Below, piece after piece: positions 10,386 to 21,884 of a stretch of 64,000 nucleotides of DNA (position 1 is the stretch's first letter; each line of letters opens with the position of its first letter). The stretch covers positions 186,001 through 250,000 of the forward strand of contig RBZT01000125.1 of NCBI GenBank assembly GCA_003693705.1. Reading direction: 5' to 3'. The translations under genes were made by a program, and so were the position numbers. This DNA is from Polymyxa betae (Eukaryota; Endomyxa; Phytomyxea; Plasmodiophorida; Plasmodiophoridae). The notes beneath the pieces were generated by a model. It saw only the letters and a list, made by a program, of their open reading frames with translations. It did no database searches and was not told the origin of the DNA.

Positions 10386-12738
10386 TCATTTAGCAGCAGG
10401 TTTTGCGCGTTTACTGAGAAGCTTCTCTAGAGTCTTCATCGCCTTCGTGACTGATTCTTCCATCGCATCTAACCTAGCATTCAGGTTGCTTTTATCACCG
10501 TCAGCTGGTTTAACTCCTGTTAATCTTGAAAACACCTCAGGAGCCATCTAATTACCATTTAGCAACAAATTCAACCTGCTCAATGGCGAGACTGTTACCG
10601 TTTGTGTATTCACTATACTCAGATTGGTTGATGGCCTCGTTTTCCTCGCTTTCAGCAAAGACGACAGATCCCTTTCTGCCTTGTCCAGCAAAATCTTCGT
10701 GGCACCTTCGTAATTGCCCACCAGTCTATGTGAACATTAGACGTCTAGTGTAGTTCTGTGTACGCCGCCCGCTTTACCTGAACATGGATTGTGTGGCAAC
10801 TCGCAAGAGGACGGTTTCTCCAGTACTCCTTAGGCTATACGGCCAGATGTTCGTCAAAAACATTCCGATTTCTCCTAGAGATGTTCCATTAACGTAGGTC
10901 TGATAAACTATGTTGGCATTGCTTGACGACACAGCTGCAATACTGCCTGTAATGATCAAGTACCTATGAGACTGTTAAAATTTCCTGCCAGAATCCAGCC
11001 TTTGTGCTGCTACCAATAGTCTGTTGGGTATCCATAGGTTGCCACATATTGGCCAGGCCGAACTCGGATTGTCTCGCCTGCAGCTAGGACGTCAACCTTG
11101 GCGTCCTCATTGCTTAGCAGTTGAAGGAATGATGACGTTTCTAACGTCTGTAGGCGGAGATGTGAACATGACATGAACGCTGATTTCGTGACCGACATAC
11201 CGATTTATAGATGGTCTGAATAACCTCTGTCCTTAAAGATTTGCTCATATCACTCATCAATGGAGCCCAATCCATTCTGACTTGGCGGTCCTGTCTATAG
11301 AACGCCCCCATCTCCCGAACCACACAGGCTTGCAATTTCGGTGGCAAGCGCTTATCGCTGATCAAAGTGCTGACCTTGTGCATGTTCTCGCGATAAAGAG
11401 CGCTTTGGCTGTCAGCCGCTTGTAGAAGGGAACTAGCAGGCCCATGTCATTCATTGAACGATTTGGAGAAATGACCAGAGAAGCCCAAAACCCTAACCTG
11501 ACTGTAGCTGTAACATAGGAGAATACAGTAGCCCCTGTTGTCATAACAATAATACTCGCCAACATTTCTAAAGAGCTCTTAGCATGGATGTCTCCATACC
11601 CGACTGTTGTTAACGTCTGCCATCCCCAATCTAGATAATTGTTAATCATACCATGGATGCAGTTTGGAGCCTTCGTCTTACATAGCGAAGCAAGATACTG
11701 GTATTCTAAGGAGGTGTCGCTGATGCCGACGTTCCACGCTTGCTGGATCCAGGAGCCTTCACCTGAAAGCGAGCCGACTTTGTGCCATAAACAAGCGCTG
11801 AAGTGGCCGATAACAAGCATAGTGACGATCAGCTTTAGACAACGAACTGCACCCTGATGCACAAGCGGGCTGTATTCAAGATCGTAGAACAATTTCTGGA
11901 ATCGCCTTGTCCTCATAAGCTTTGCCAAGCGCAGCAAGCGAAATGTAAGACGAGGGATCTTCATAGTTTTACCAATTGCTGCAAATGTTGAGACATTGGA
12001 ATCAGGCAACACGGCTGTATAAGGAAATGACGACAGAAAATCAATAACCATCCAGCCCTTCGCATACGCAATCGCAATCTGTTTTAGGTCGGTTACGATT
12101 TCACCGTTGGGGCCATCGATAGCAGTAAAGAAAGTCATGACAAAATCGATCATGAACGAGATATCGACGATCATATCCAGTGGTCCATTATAATCAGTAT
12201 GGATATCGAATGCTTCCCGAACAGGTAATACACAGACAGTGTAGCCCAACAGAACGACCAAGAATAGCTCCCAAAAGCGTTTGAGAGGGTTATCTGGCAT
12301 CAAAATATACCATGGGGATTCTCTGAGCAGCTTCTTCTCCTCAACGGCCACTCTCAACGCCTCCGTGAATGTGTTCATGATTGTTTCGGCGGTGAAGTCG
12401 TCATTTCTTTTCTCTTCGACTTGCTTTTTTCCTTCTTGTAAAGCCAGCTGTCTGAATTTGCTCATAACCGGGGTGAGTTCAGACGAAGCCGTTGCTTCTG
12501 GGGGCTTTGCTGTTGCAGTGATGTTAGGCAGAGGGCGCTCGAGAGTTTCATCACTCGTAAAACTTTCGGTGACTTTTACAGCACTTTCGACAAGCTTATC
12601 GAACGATGTTCCGAGACTGCTTTGGCGCTCTCTCGTAGCATTCGATGTTGGATCAAGGGACGATAATTTTAGAGGCTTTGGGTTAGCGGCCGTTGTAACT
12701 TCATTCTGTTCATTGACGATTATAGCACCAGCCCACAT
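10386..12738 (-). CDS. cyclic-nucleotide-binding K+ channel, copy 1
   Basis: A six-TM voltage-gated-like channel of the CNG/HCN/EAG superfamily in the plasma membrane. The ~155-residue N-terminus is cytosolic and leads into WYILMPDNPLKRFWELFLVV (pre-S1). Helices S1-S3 follow, then an S4 rich in R/K (IPRLTFRLLRLAKLMRTRRF). The pore reads LTTVGYGDI, a K+ selectivity filter. After S6 comes a C-linker (LPPKLQACVVREMG, RTEVIQ) and a cyclic-nucleotide-binding domain including GTSLGEIGMFL. The C-terminus is a short coiled coil (LDAMEESVTKAMKTLEKLL). An in-frame 51-nt intron just before the pore (exon join SLY-WGW) must be removed. The family phosphate-cassette Arg of the CNBD is not obvious, so ligand binding needs testing. 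Paralogue of the next gene. Confidence 0.92.
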
Positions 12739-12817
12739 TGCTGGTAGATCATCGGTAGTGCGACAGTACCCGAGAAAAATCTATGCACTTTCATTGTATA
12801 TTTATTGTAAATATCTA

Positions 12818-15064
12818 TCAAATGTTAGCTATTGAAGACAGTGTCTCAATCTGCCCAGAAAGATGATCAACCATCGATTGCAACCGAGTTATTCTTTCAG
12901 GCACACTGGCATCGGGTGCTTTAACAGGTTCTTGATTAGCATTGCTTGCAGACAAAAATGACTGCGATAATGTTGATTTTAACTCGGACTCTTCGAGTGA
13001 TAAGTCAGATAATCCAGCATTCAGATTGGCTGTGCTTCGATATCGATTCAGTTGTGTCGAAGGGGAAGCACTTGACAATGTTGAGCGACTATTTCCCCCT
13101 TGTGGACTATCGGAGGGGGATCCCGATCCCGAATCGACGTTCTTTTTAGCTAAACACAGTTTAGCATAATCCGTTGTAGCTAAATCGATAAGTAACGACG
13201 TGATCCTGCATTCGTGCATAAATTCGCGAACAACTGACCGTCGCATTAGAACTCACCCCTCATAACTTCCAGCTATGCGTAAGAGCTTCTGTATCGGCAA
13301 TCGAAGTACAACAGCGGCATATATGCAACGAATGCTGGCGAACCACGTTGTAGTTAAGAATATACAAGATTCGCCAAGACTTTGCCCAACGCTGTATTTT
13401 CTATACACCACATTTGAATTGCCGGAAGACACAGCAGCCAGCACGCCTCGTCGGACAAAATACCTAACAACTCATGAGTGCCACCAGCCAGGAATTGTAA
13501 TCAGTTGATGTCTCTCACCACGAATCACATAGAAACCCAGCTGTTGCTAAATATTGACCTGGCTGTAAATAAATCTCTTCGCACGATGCGAACAGTTCGG
13601 TATGAAACCCAGGATCGTTGACATGCCGGATAAATGGGGATACCTTGATAACATCCTTCATTGTGTGTGCTATAACATCCTTCTGTAACTTCGGAGACAT
13701 GTCTTCCATTAATGAAGCCCAATTATGCGAATGAGATACAGCCTTCCGATAATACGAGCCGACCTCACGAATAACTCGTACTTGAAGCCGAGACGGTAAT
13801 TGCTTTTCGTTCAGGAAAAGCGAAACTTTGTGCATACGTGACCGATATTCACTGCTTGTTCCGTCTGATGACTGAACGATACTGCTAACCGTTGCAGTTA
13901 TATATGAGAACATTGTGGCACCTAACAAATAATTAGCCGTTTAGCATAGTTAGTAGCAAGCAACCTAATGTCATAATGATCATGGAGAAAATCAGCTCTG
14001 CTGGCGATCGCCCAACAATATCACCATATCCAACAGTAGTCAACGTTTGCGTTGCCCAATCTATTTAGCATTTAGAGGCTTATCACAATAATCAGATGGT
14101 TCTTACAAAGTGACATGCAATACAGGTAACCAATCGAAGCACCATTAAGATTGTCTTGATCGATCATATCAAGCCATGATCCATTGCCTCGATTGAGATC
14201 GCCAACCTTATACCACAAACATGCACTAAAATGCACGATGGCAACAATCAGCATTACAACTTTCAGCACTCGAACAGCGCCTTGATGAACAAGAGGGCTA
14301 AATTCCAGCTCGTAGAAGAACTTCCTGAATCGATACGCTCTGAAAAGTTTTAACATGCGAAGTGCTCGAAATATCATTCTTGGGATTTTCAGACTCTTTC
14401 CAAGAGCTGTCAGGAAAGACACTTGAACATATGAAAAATTGGGAATCAAAGCGAATGGAAACGACGACAACGCATCGATCCAGAACCAGCCTGTCAGATA
14501 GGTTTTCGCAATCAATTTTGGGTCAGTAACTAAATCTCCCCATTCATCTTCATAAGCCAAGAAAAACGTGATACAAACATCGGCAATGAACAGGATATCG
14601 ATGATTAGGTCCAAGGTCGTGTACGACCCATCAGTATCGAATACTTCTCGAATAGGCAGAAAGATCAAAGTATAAAGGAGCAGCAACGAAAGAATTAGCT
14701 CCCAAATTCGTCGACCCATATTGTTTGGCATCAGAATATACCATGGATATCTTTTCTTTGAGACACCTTCTTCTAAAGCTGCTTGTAAGGCTTCTGTAAA
14801 CGTATAGATCATACGATCTTCGGAATTCTCCAGCTGCTTCTTCCTGACCTCTTCTTTCCCGATTCGGCCAGCTATATCTTTGAATCGTCGCGCGGCTGGA
14901 CCAAGAGGGGTGGCATTAGCTAATTTTGAGGACTCATCGGTGGCAGAAGCCAAATCTGATGCGGTCGATTCAACAGAGTTCGAAGTGTTCGACGTTGTCG
15001 TTCTATGTGTCGGCTTCTTCTTCAATGTCGCATCTGGTATTATACCCCATGCATGCTTAACCAT
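12818..15064 (-). CDS. cyclic-nucleotide-binding K+ channel, copy 2
   Basis: Tandem paralogue of the channel at 10386-12738, with the same order of parts. The N-terminus is MVKHAWGIIPD, comparable to MWAGAIIVN in copy 1. Then come WYILMPNNMGRRIWEL, S1-S3 with acidic residues, S4 IPRMIFRALRMLKLFRAYRF, the pore LTTVGYGDIVG, S6, a C-linker (QLPSRLQVRVIREVG) and a CNBD (VGQSLGESCIFL). The long Ser-rich tail ends in a coiled coil (ITRLQSMVDHLSGQIETL). The intron interrupting SLY-WATQT sits at exactly the same codon as in copy 1, which shows duplication after intron gain. A 43-nt intron follows S6 (13928 region). The start ATG at 15064 is 79 bases from the upstream repeat array. Only 79 bases separate its stop from the start of copy 1. 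Confidence 0.92.
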
Positions 15065-15140
15065 CCTTTCGCCTAGGCTTGATGCCGTACCAATGCATAC
15101 AGATATTTGAGGAGATATTTTCAGCTGATAAGCGAACCGT

Positions 15141-15445
15141 CCATAATATCATTGGTGTCATGTGACAAGCTTCCAGCAGGCGATACGCATAACGCTATCT
15201 CCCTAATCCCAAATACATAAAACAATGCAGACGAAGGTGGGTGTTAACAATAGATGGAAGTTAGGCCTAGGCGGTAGCAATGTTCCATGAATCCATAATA
15301 TCATCGGTGAAAGGAGACAAGCTTTCCTTGCATAAAGCAGGCGATACACATCATAACGCTATCTCCTTAATGCATAAAGCAATGGAGACGAAGGTGGGTG
15401 TTAACAATAGGCGGAAGTTAGGCCTAGGTGGTAACAAAGTGCCAT
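15141..15445. repeat. two ~152-bp direct tandem repeats
   Basis: Two imperfect head-to-tail copies, 15141-15292 and 15293-15445. Both begin CCATAATATCATYGGTG. Both contain GACAAGCTT, GCAGGCGATAC, AACGCTATCTCC, AGACGAAGGTGGGTGTTAAC and TTAGGCCTAGG in the same order. No coding frame runs through them. They lie directly upstream of CNG channel copy 2, so they could be a duplicated regulatory block or a short tandem array. Confidence 0.85.
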
Positions 15446-15514
15446 GAAACGGTCTCCCTTCCATTATGAAGGTTGATGTTCTATCTCTGACAAATACAAT
15501 GCGCTATCATTACT

Positions 15515-15573
15515 CATTGATGATGACGTTACCCTTATATATCCTACAGTCGTCCATTGATGATGACGTTACC
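15515..15573. promoter_or_regulatory. paired CRE-like elements
   Basis: A 19-bp sequence, CATTGATGATGACGTTACC, occurs identically at 15515-15533 and 15555-15573, a 40-bp period. Each copy holds TGACGT, the half-site core of bZIP/CREB factors. They lie in the divergent interval between CNG channel copy 2 and the coiled-coil gene, so they may serve either promoter. Regulation by a bZIP factor is inference only. Confidence 0.5.
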
Positions 15574-15832
15574 ATATCTTTCATCCTATCTCTTACTGTC
15601 GTCTTTTAATAGTTTCATTAAAGAATGGGTAATCAATCATATCATATTACAATCTATGCGGTTGATGCCAATCGGTTCTATAGTCAGTTAGGCGGTCATG
15701 CGGAACATGAATGGTTTGCCTATTTTCAGTATCTACGTGCGAGATTCTCGAACTTATGATTATTTATATGGCAAACGTATACAAAATATCTCAACGAAGC
15801 CGCGTTTGCCATTTGATCTATTTCCAAAGAGC

Positions 15833-17715
15833 ATGTCTATGCAATGTTCAGATCCCAGACAGGAACAAGAACTAAGAGATCTTCGGAACTTAGTAATCAA
15901 ACTACAACGAGATGTGACGCGACAGGTTTGTCAAAGACAGACATCTGATCTGTTGCTTGATAATGTCATTGTTTCCAGGAGGGTCAGATCCAAGATATGA
16001 AGAAGATCATATCGCTTTGTAAAACCGAAGAGCAAGCTGATCAGCAATTCTTATTATTAAGCACACCTGAACATGTCGATAAAAAGTTCGATGCCGTTAA
16101 ACGTCATCTGATGATTGAGATTGACGGCAAAGCCAGCAAATCTGGTAGACAATGGTATCACTGATATCTCATTCATTGATCTCCATTCCAGATTTGAATT
16201 CGGCATTGAGCAAAAAGGCGTCGACAGCGGATTTGATGAATCTGACCCGCGATATGGAATCGCTGATCGATCATATCAAGAAGCATACTATGAATGGCGA
16301 GGTGCTTCATCTGGTAATACAGCCCCATGCATCGACTATGGATCATTGATCAATAGCAGATGTCACCAGTTGATTCGGTTGTGCCGAACCAGTTCACTGC
16401 ATTGAATTCCATTGATACAACTCAACTCGATCTGATGGCTGAGCAACTGAGCGCTCTGGAGAGCGCCTTCGACGACTTCGTCTCGGGCGCTGAACCGAAA
16501 CCGACCAAGAAATCGTCATCAAAAGGGCATAGCAGTGGCCCAATACGTCAGGTCTTGAAGACTGCCACACAAATCTGCAACTAAGTCTGGCTGTTCAGAT
16601 TCACGAACTAACAGATCACATTTCCACGTTTGACAAGATCTGTGGCGAGCTTGATACCAAGGTTGCACTAGATGGCCCGTATTATCAATGTTGCTGAACA
16701 ATGCCTTGATGCAGTATAAAACGTTATCGGAATGCGCCAACACCTATCCTGATAAATTGACCGAATGTATCAAGACCACAGGAACCTCCCAGCAGGCGAT
16801 GGTATCTGTCGAGCAGATGATCAGCTCTACGGCAATGGATCCAGAAAAGATCTACCTGGAAGTTCACCCGAAGGTTCAGGTTTGGCCGCCAGAGACCGAG
16901 ATCTACCGTTATCGAAGACTGTGTCTAGGAGATGTCCAAAAATATGTCGAAAGCGTTAGAATATATGGAAGAGGAAGTCAACAACAATCGGATGCTGAGC
17001 TCGAGGAATATCGATCAAGATCTTGTAAGCAGCAAGACCTCAATACTTTTCAGCATGTTTGCAATCGTGACGATTTCGCAGGGGCGACTTCGAAACGACC
17101 TATCCCAGCTGCAGACAAATTTACAGGAGCAGATTCGTTCAATTTCGGATATCATAGGCAGACTGAATCGAGATGATACCGCTCATAGCAAAAAATTGGC
17201 AATCTGGCAGGAGGATATCATGAATACTTTAAATCTTGTCAAAAACACGGCGGAATCCAACCAAACTGAGCTCAAAAATTTCCAGCAACCTATTCTTGAT
17301 CAAATCAATATCATGAAATCCGAAAACAGTAATAACGTTTGTTTGCAGGTTTGAATATTCTCACGTGGTCAATAGAGATGTTCTTCAAAGAGTTGTTGCG
17401 GATTGAAGGTCAGTGCGAAGAATTGATTTACGAGTTTAAGAGAAGCTCCAAGGACCAGAAACATGGAAATAGATAATAAAATGTCAAGATAACGCAAACC
17501 GGAGAAGCTCTAGAAAGTAAGTTAAGACTTTCCTTTCAATCAAATCCAGAGCTGCTGGCGTTTGATGACTCTGCAGAATCGCCGGTTGACATTATCCTGA
17601 GAAGTTTATCGATACTTGCTCAATCTGAATTACGTTCTATCAAGGGTCTTCTACTCGAACTGCATTCTCTAGATGATAACAGTACAACAGGCTCGAAGAG
17701 AAGCGGCCTGCATTG
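15833..17715 (+). CDS. long coiled-coil protein, possibly ciliary
   Basis: A multi-exon gene, nearly all predicted coiled coil. Spliced text includes EQELRDLRNLVIKLQRDV, IQDMKKIISLCKTEEQ, LNSALSKKASTADLMNLTRD, LDLMAEQLSALESAFDDFV, MSKNMSKALEYMEEEVNNN and RLRNDLSQLQTNLQEQIRS. The LNSALSKKASTADL type of repeat, in which a segment describes pairing with itself, is common in axonemal and centriolar proteins. At least eight introns of 40-57 nt fit phase. The start could be an upstream ATG (15698), and 15833 is the first ATG clearly linked to coiled coil. The 3' exons after ~17340 are hard to phase, and the final exon ends GSKRSGLH-stop. No family identified. Confidence 0.7.
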
Positions 17716-17929
17716 ACAAACGGTGATGCAGGGAGTGCGGTTTCGGAGACAAAGTTGCCCAGAGTATAGGAATAGCCACCAGCAATTGCCTGAGAAAAGA
17801 GGCGTTGCATTGGAAGAGCAGAGGTTGTTATTGAGCTGAATCTAAACAATGCAGTTCTGCATCAGACCGCTAACTATAATTAACAATCAGCATAACCGCC
17901 TAAGGTTGTACTCATCATGAGCCGGAACG

Positions 17930-18636
17930 TCAGAGTCGGCCAGCGCTTTCCGAACGGAACGAGGACCTGCTCCCTTGTGCTGAACGTGACAGCACCGCCT
18001 GTCGATTATATTCATCAAACTAGACGATTCCATTCCATTCCTTCCATATCGCCACCTAGGTAAGGATACACATCACCGACACTCGCATCGCCATTGGTTG
18101 AGTGGTACAATGGGGTCTTGGCAAGAATCTTGTATCTTGGGTTCGCCCTTGCAGCACAAGTACAAGTTGCTGATTCGACAAGGGATTTTCCTTTTCCGTC
18201 TTCTGCTGTGATAGTTGTAAGGTCATTCCGTCTCCCCCTCCACTTCTGAATGGCTTCAGCGTTTGAAACAAACGACGACCTTCTCAAGAAAGCGTGGTTT
18301 TGCTGGTTCTCAGCGTTCCATGATAATCTGCCTGTTGAGCTTTTCGTGATCTCGTTTGAGACCAAAGTCGTTAGCTTATCTGTAAGATATCGACGAATAC
18401 ATATCAGCCTTTATGTGCCTGCCACCTCCATCCCAGTCATTGCTTGCTGCTCAGTTTGTCTGACCGAGTGACGCCGCCCTGTTTGCCTGAACAGTGGACA
18501 ATGCTTGCGCTCAGTTACCGGAAGCGAACTCAACAGTGTGCGAAATCAAAAAAATCTGAGGACGAGCATCCAAGGTGAAGAGCCCCAAGTCGATCGTTGC
18601 TTTATCTTCATTTTGATTTAGCTTTGACATTGACAT
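17930..18636 (-). CDS. unidentified helical protein
   Basis: The minus-strand reading joins MSMSKLNQNEDKATIDLG, HTVEFASG, KQGGVTR, NDWDG, then KLTTLVSNEITKSSTGRLSW and NAEAIQKWRGRRNDL. It ends FDEYNRQAVLSRSAQG...SAGRL-stop. Joining needs introns of about 30, 22 (18443-18464), 46 and 52 nt, all GT-AG and in phase. The C-terminus is Ser/Arg-rich and the middle is probably helical. No family recognised. An in-frame ATG at 18702 also exists, but it would place this start 2 bases from the divergent gene's ATG, so 18636 is preferred. It points away from the 18705 gene and probably shares its promoter. Confidence 0.45.
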
Positions 18637-18704
18637 TATGATGCCAACGCTCCCTTGCCTCAGCGCTCGCGTTTTTGGCGCCACCGCTGTCAGCGTCGCC
18701 ATTC

Positions 18705-19387
18705 ATGGAGCAATTACTTTGCTCAGTACGAATCTGGTTGCGAGCTCTCCCGTGCTTAGTCGCATCGACAGAGTATTGCCTTGGAGAAAGCGATCGCGAT
18801 CATCTTCCTGGTTCTGAACCCGTGGATCAACTTTCACATCTACGAAAGCTTAGTATCCGACCCCAATCCTGTATGGTCGGTTTCTTTCCTACCGGATGTC
18901 CTATTCGTGATTCGGGTGAACATGCTTAAACTTTCACAATCACGTCTTGATCATTTTGGGTTCAGATGTTGATTCACCCCGTGTAACAATGGCCCGCGCG
19001 TCGCTTTCAGATCTCGCTTCTAAAAATCCTGAAATTGCCAACCTCATCGGGTCATTACCTGCTGCCTTCCAAGTTGACACACTTGACAAACAGCTATCAT
19101 ATACGAAAGCTGATTCTTCCCTTCCAATTGGCAATGATACGGAATCAGAGCCCATCAAATCCAATTCTTCCCTGAGAAAGCGGCAGCCACAAGGCTGCAG
19201 TTCCAATAAGTTGAAGTCGTTCATTGAAGATCAGCTACGGAAGAAACGTCCCCGGGCGGTACGTTGCCGATCATGGTCTGAGGTCGTGCAAGGGGTGCAA
19301 GCCGCTACAGAATGGGAGCGGGTCCAGTATCGAGCTCGAACTTGGGCCGACGTCGCCAGACAAATGCCGAGTTCGTATAGAATATGA
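18705..19387 (+). CDS. unidentified basic protein
   Basis: Two exons joined over a 50-nt intron (18916-18965), giving CPIRDSDVDSPRVTMARAS. The second exon, MARASLSDLASKNPEIANL onward, has a natural composition. It ends in a basic, tryptophan-containing segment (FIEDQLRKKRPRAVRCRSWS; RARTWADVARQMPSSYRI). The start is uncertain. ATG 18705 nearly touches a divergent minus-strand ATG, and ATG 18989 in exon 2 is the conservative alternative. No domain identified. Confidence 0.5.
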
Positions 19388-19899
19388 TATCAGAGGGCTA
19401 CCGATGATACATTCCGTTTAGACGATTGCATTGCAGCTATATAGTAGCTCAAACCATAAATACATCTCTTCAAGTTAATAAACATGAATATCACCTATTT
19501 ACACTAATGTACAATGTCAAGGCGAATGAACAGACGAATTTCTCCTGATAACATCGTAATACAGCGATTACACAGTAGAGCACTCAAGGGACGTCCAAAT
19601 CAGGCAATCAGGACATTGCCCGTAGCCATATTACAGAGAAGGATGATGAGGGTTTCGTCGTGAATTCGTCCCAGTCAGTGTGACAGTTTTTTATCTTACA
19701 AAGGGGCCGCAAGAGGCTTATGCTGTCTTTACCAAAAAGATTGGACACGTCTGAGGGCAACGGCGACGTCCAGAAACCTCTGTAGTCCTCCATTCTGTTC
19801 TGTCGGCCGATTCCGCCTGTACCTCTATTCTGATCCGTTCCGAAAGCTTGAAGAGAACGGACATTTGATTTAAATTGTTGAATTTGACCGGGATCTCAC
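19388..19899. other. intergenic, possible tiny minus-strand ORF
   Basis: No firm gene. A minus-strand ATG at 19793 opens MEDYRGFWTSPLPSDVSNLF, followed by a good GT donor and a possible 37-nt intron, but only about 26-60 codons result. It could be a small mitochondrial-type protein or noise. The rest is AT-rich spacer containing the 3' end of the 18705 gene and the promoter of the TPR gene. Confidence 0.3.
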
Positions 19900-20678
19900 A
19901 TGGACGAACGACGAGAATCGAGGTTCGAACGTGGTCTTGCTCTGCTAGATGGCGGTCATTACGAGGAAGCCCGCAGCTATTTAGCAGAATCGTTAGAGAA
20001 AGAAGGGTATTCAGAGGAATGCTATGTTTCCTTTCTCGATGTTTGCACTCTTCTCAAAGAACGGTTTCCTGATCACGAGGCAGTAGAAGAAGCTGACACG
20101 CAAGACGACAGTCTGCAAGAGGCAGGCCGAATAGCAATGGAAGAAGGGATCCGCCATCTTGAGAAGGGACGTTATGGTCGTGCGATTCATAAACTTCGTA
20201 AGTCAGATGTCACTGCTCCCAAGAAGCATGTTATCATCGTTGTTAGGGGAAGTCGTAGAGACAGGTCCTCAAATTGCAACTGATGCTTTGCTGAAAGCCC
20301 TGCATAAAAAAGCCAAACAGGTAAGCATATGCTACCGATTCGACTGAAATACTAAACCACATTAAGTACATAGAGCGGAAGCTCTTTCGCAAGGCGATTT
20401 TGCTCTACGATGAATGTCTGAAGCTGGGAGACAGTAGCTCCCAAACCTACTACCTACGTGCTTGGACTAACCTGCACGCTGGCAATATCGTCCAAGCGCA
20501 GATGGACATGAGACGAGCCCAGCAGCTCGTTGCCGTCCAAGACCAGACCTCTCTAACACAGAGAAGGATACAGAATGGAGAAGACGAGGCCGGTGCGCCA
20601 CTGTCCAATACAGTGAGCGTAACATCAACTTCAGTAGAGAGATCCCTTCAAACACTCACTCATCTAATCAGTCAATGA
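19900..20678 (+). CDS. TPR-like helical repeat protein
   Basis: Three exons with introns of about 50 and 46 nt. TPR-type helix pairs are visible: RFERGLALLDGGHYEEARSYL, then EEGIRHLEKGRYGRAIHKLR, then ERKLFRKAILLYDECLKLGD followed by YYLRAWTNLHAGNIVQAQMD. Small-residue and Tyr/Leu spacing fits TPR (W..G.....A...F). A disordered tail follows. About 225 residues. TPR proteins scaffold complexes and the partner is unknown. Its stop lies 15 bases inside the convergent gene that ends at 20664. Confidence 0.7.
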
Positions 20679-21212
20679 AGTCACGACCGATTCAACAGCT
20701 TTCAGGCGTCGATTATGTATTTGGACAGATACAATCTCGCTAAGGAATACACGGCCCTACCGAGTTCTGCAGGCTTACAGATGTCCAGCGTCAATAGTCA
20801 TTTGCGATTTTAGACGGGCCAGAACCGCCTGCCAATGTGGCTGGAGTTCACAGTCGAGAACATCGTCGGGGGACTCTGTGATCATTGGCGAGTCGGTTCT
20901 CGGCACATGCAGAGCACAGCTATCTTCTCCTTCGATAGCTGATCTCATTTGCAGGATTTTAAGCTGATCGTTGAGCTAGGAGCAGCTTAGAACTTCTATA
21001 ATCGGCCAGAATTTGAACCGTACTCTTAGACATTGCTCTTCGCAGGAAGATTTCAGAGTAACAAGCTGTTGCTCGCCTTCCTGCAATCGGTTTTGTAGTG
21101 TAGTAAAGATGTCGCATTTGTTGAACTGCGATGGAATGACGAGTTCATTCCCTGACTGGTCAATGGCAAACGTCTGGTCGTTGCTTTGACTAGAACGACC
21201 CCAGCCTTCCAT
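20664..21212 (-). CDS. small coiled-coil protein
   Basis: Three exons splice cleanly. MEGWGRSSQSNDQTFAIDQ runs to FTTLQNRLQEGEQQLVTLKS. A 48-nt intron follows, then LNDQLKILQMRSAIEGEDS, then a 39-nt intron, then LEIVSVQIHNRRLKAVESVV and the stop. About 170 residues with two amphipathic helices. It resembles the size and shape of BLOC-1-type or dynactin-type adaptor subunits, but no motif proves that. Its 3' end overlaps the TPR gene tail to tail. Confidence 0.6.
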
Positions 21213-21252
21213 CTCGTAAGACCGAGGTTTTCAATTCTGGTAATGATTCACT

Positions 21253-21655
21253 ATGGACTATGATGATGCTTCCCAAGTCTCAAAGTATCTCTTCCCGTCA
21301 CAAGTTGCATTCATCATATGACCGGTCTTGGCGTGTTGATTACCGCTACGTAGAAGATTTGGCAAAATCTTATTACGGATAAGTCCCCCGATTCTATATC
21401 GAGCCTCCCACTAATCATATAGCTGCTGCCAAAGAGAGGCTGAAGAATATCTCGACAATGATTGATTTGGTAAACATTTTCCCTGTATCAATCTGACGGC
21501 AGTTGAAACTGGACTTGTCGCTGGTGAGTTGCATTAGCATGGGTGCTATTCCGCCTAGAAATGGGTTATGTTGCCGGCTGCTCTACAAGCTCAATGATCG
21601 TCACGAAACCGATGTGCACGGCCAGCGGGCAGTTATCGATTACGACTGGGGATAG
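21253..21655 (+). CDS. unidentified small multi-exon gene
   Basis: The first exon reads MDYDDASQVSKYLFPSQ and ends at a GT donor, with an acceptor 50 nt later opening KIWQNLITD. Later stretches include AAKERLKNISTMIDL and a last exon ending NDRHETDVHGQRAVIDYDWG-stop. The intervening introns could not be phased uniquely. Composition looks coding. Function unknown. Confidence 0.4.
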
Positions 21656-21884
21656 TAAATCTCTTGAAATGGCGCTGTGATAGGCCCTGCGCCACGAACT
21701 GATTTCAAATGCTTTAATACTGTGTTAGATAAGTTGAATAAAGTTCTATCTGCTTCACGAAACCATCAACAAATGATAATATCCATTGTTGGGGTGGCTT
21801 TTCAGAACCAAGCACGTCCAATGAACAGGCGCCAAGCTGTCGCCATCGCCTCCGGGAAGTCGCCGACTATTCCAACGAAAAACC

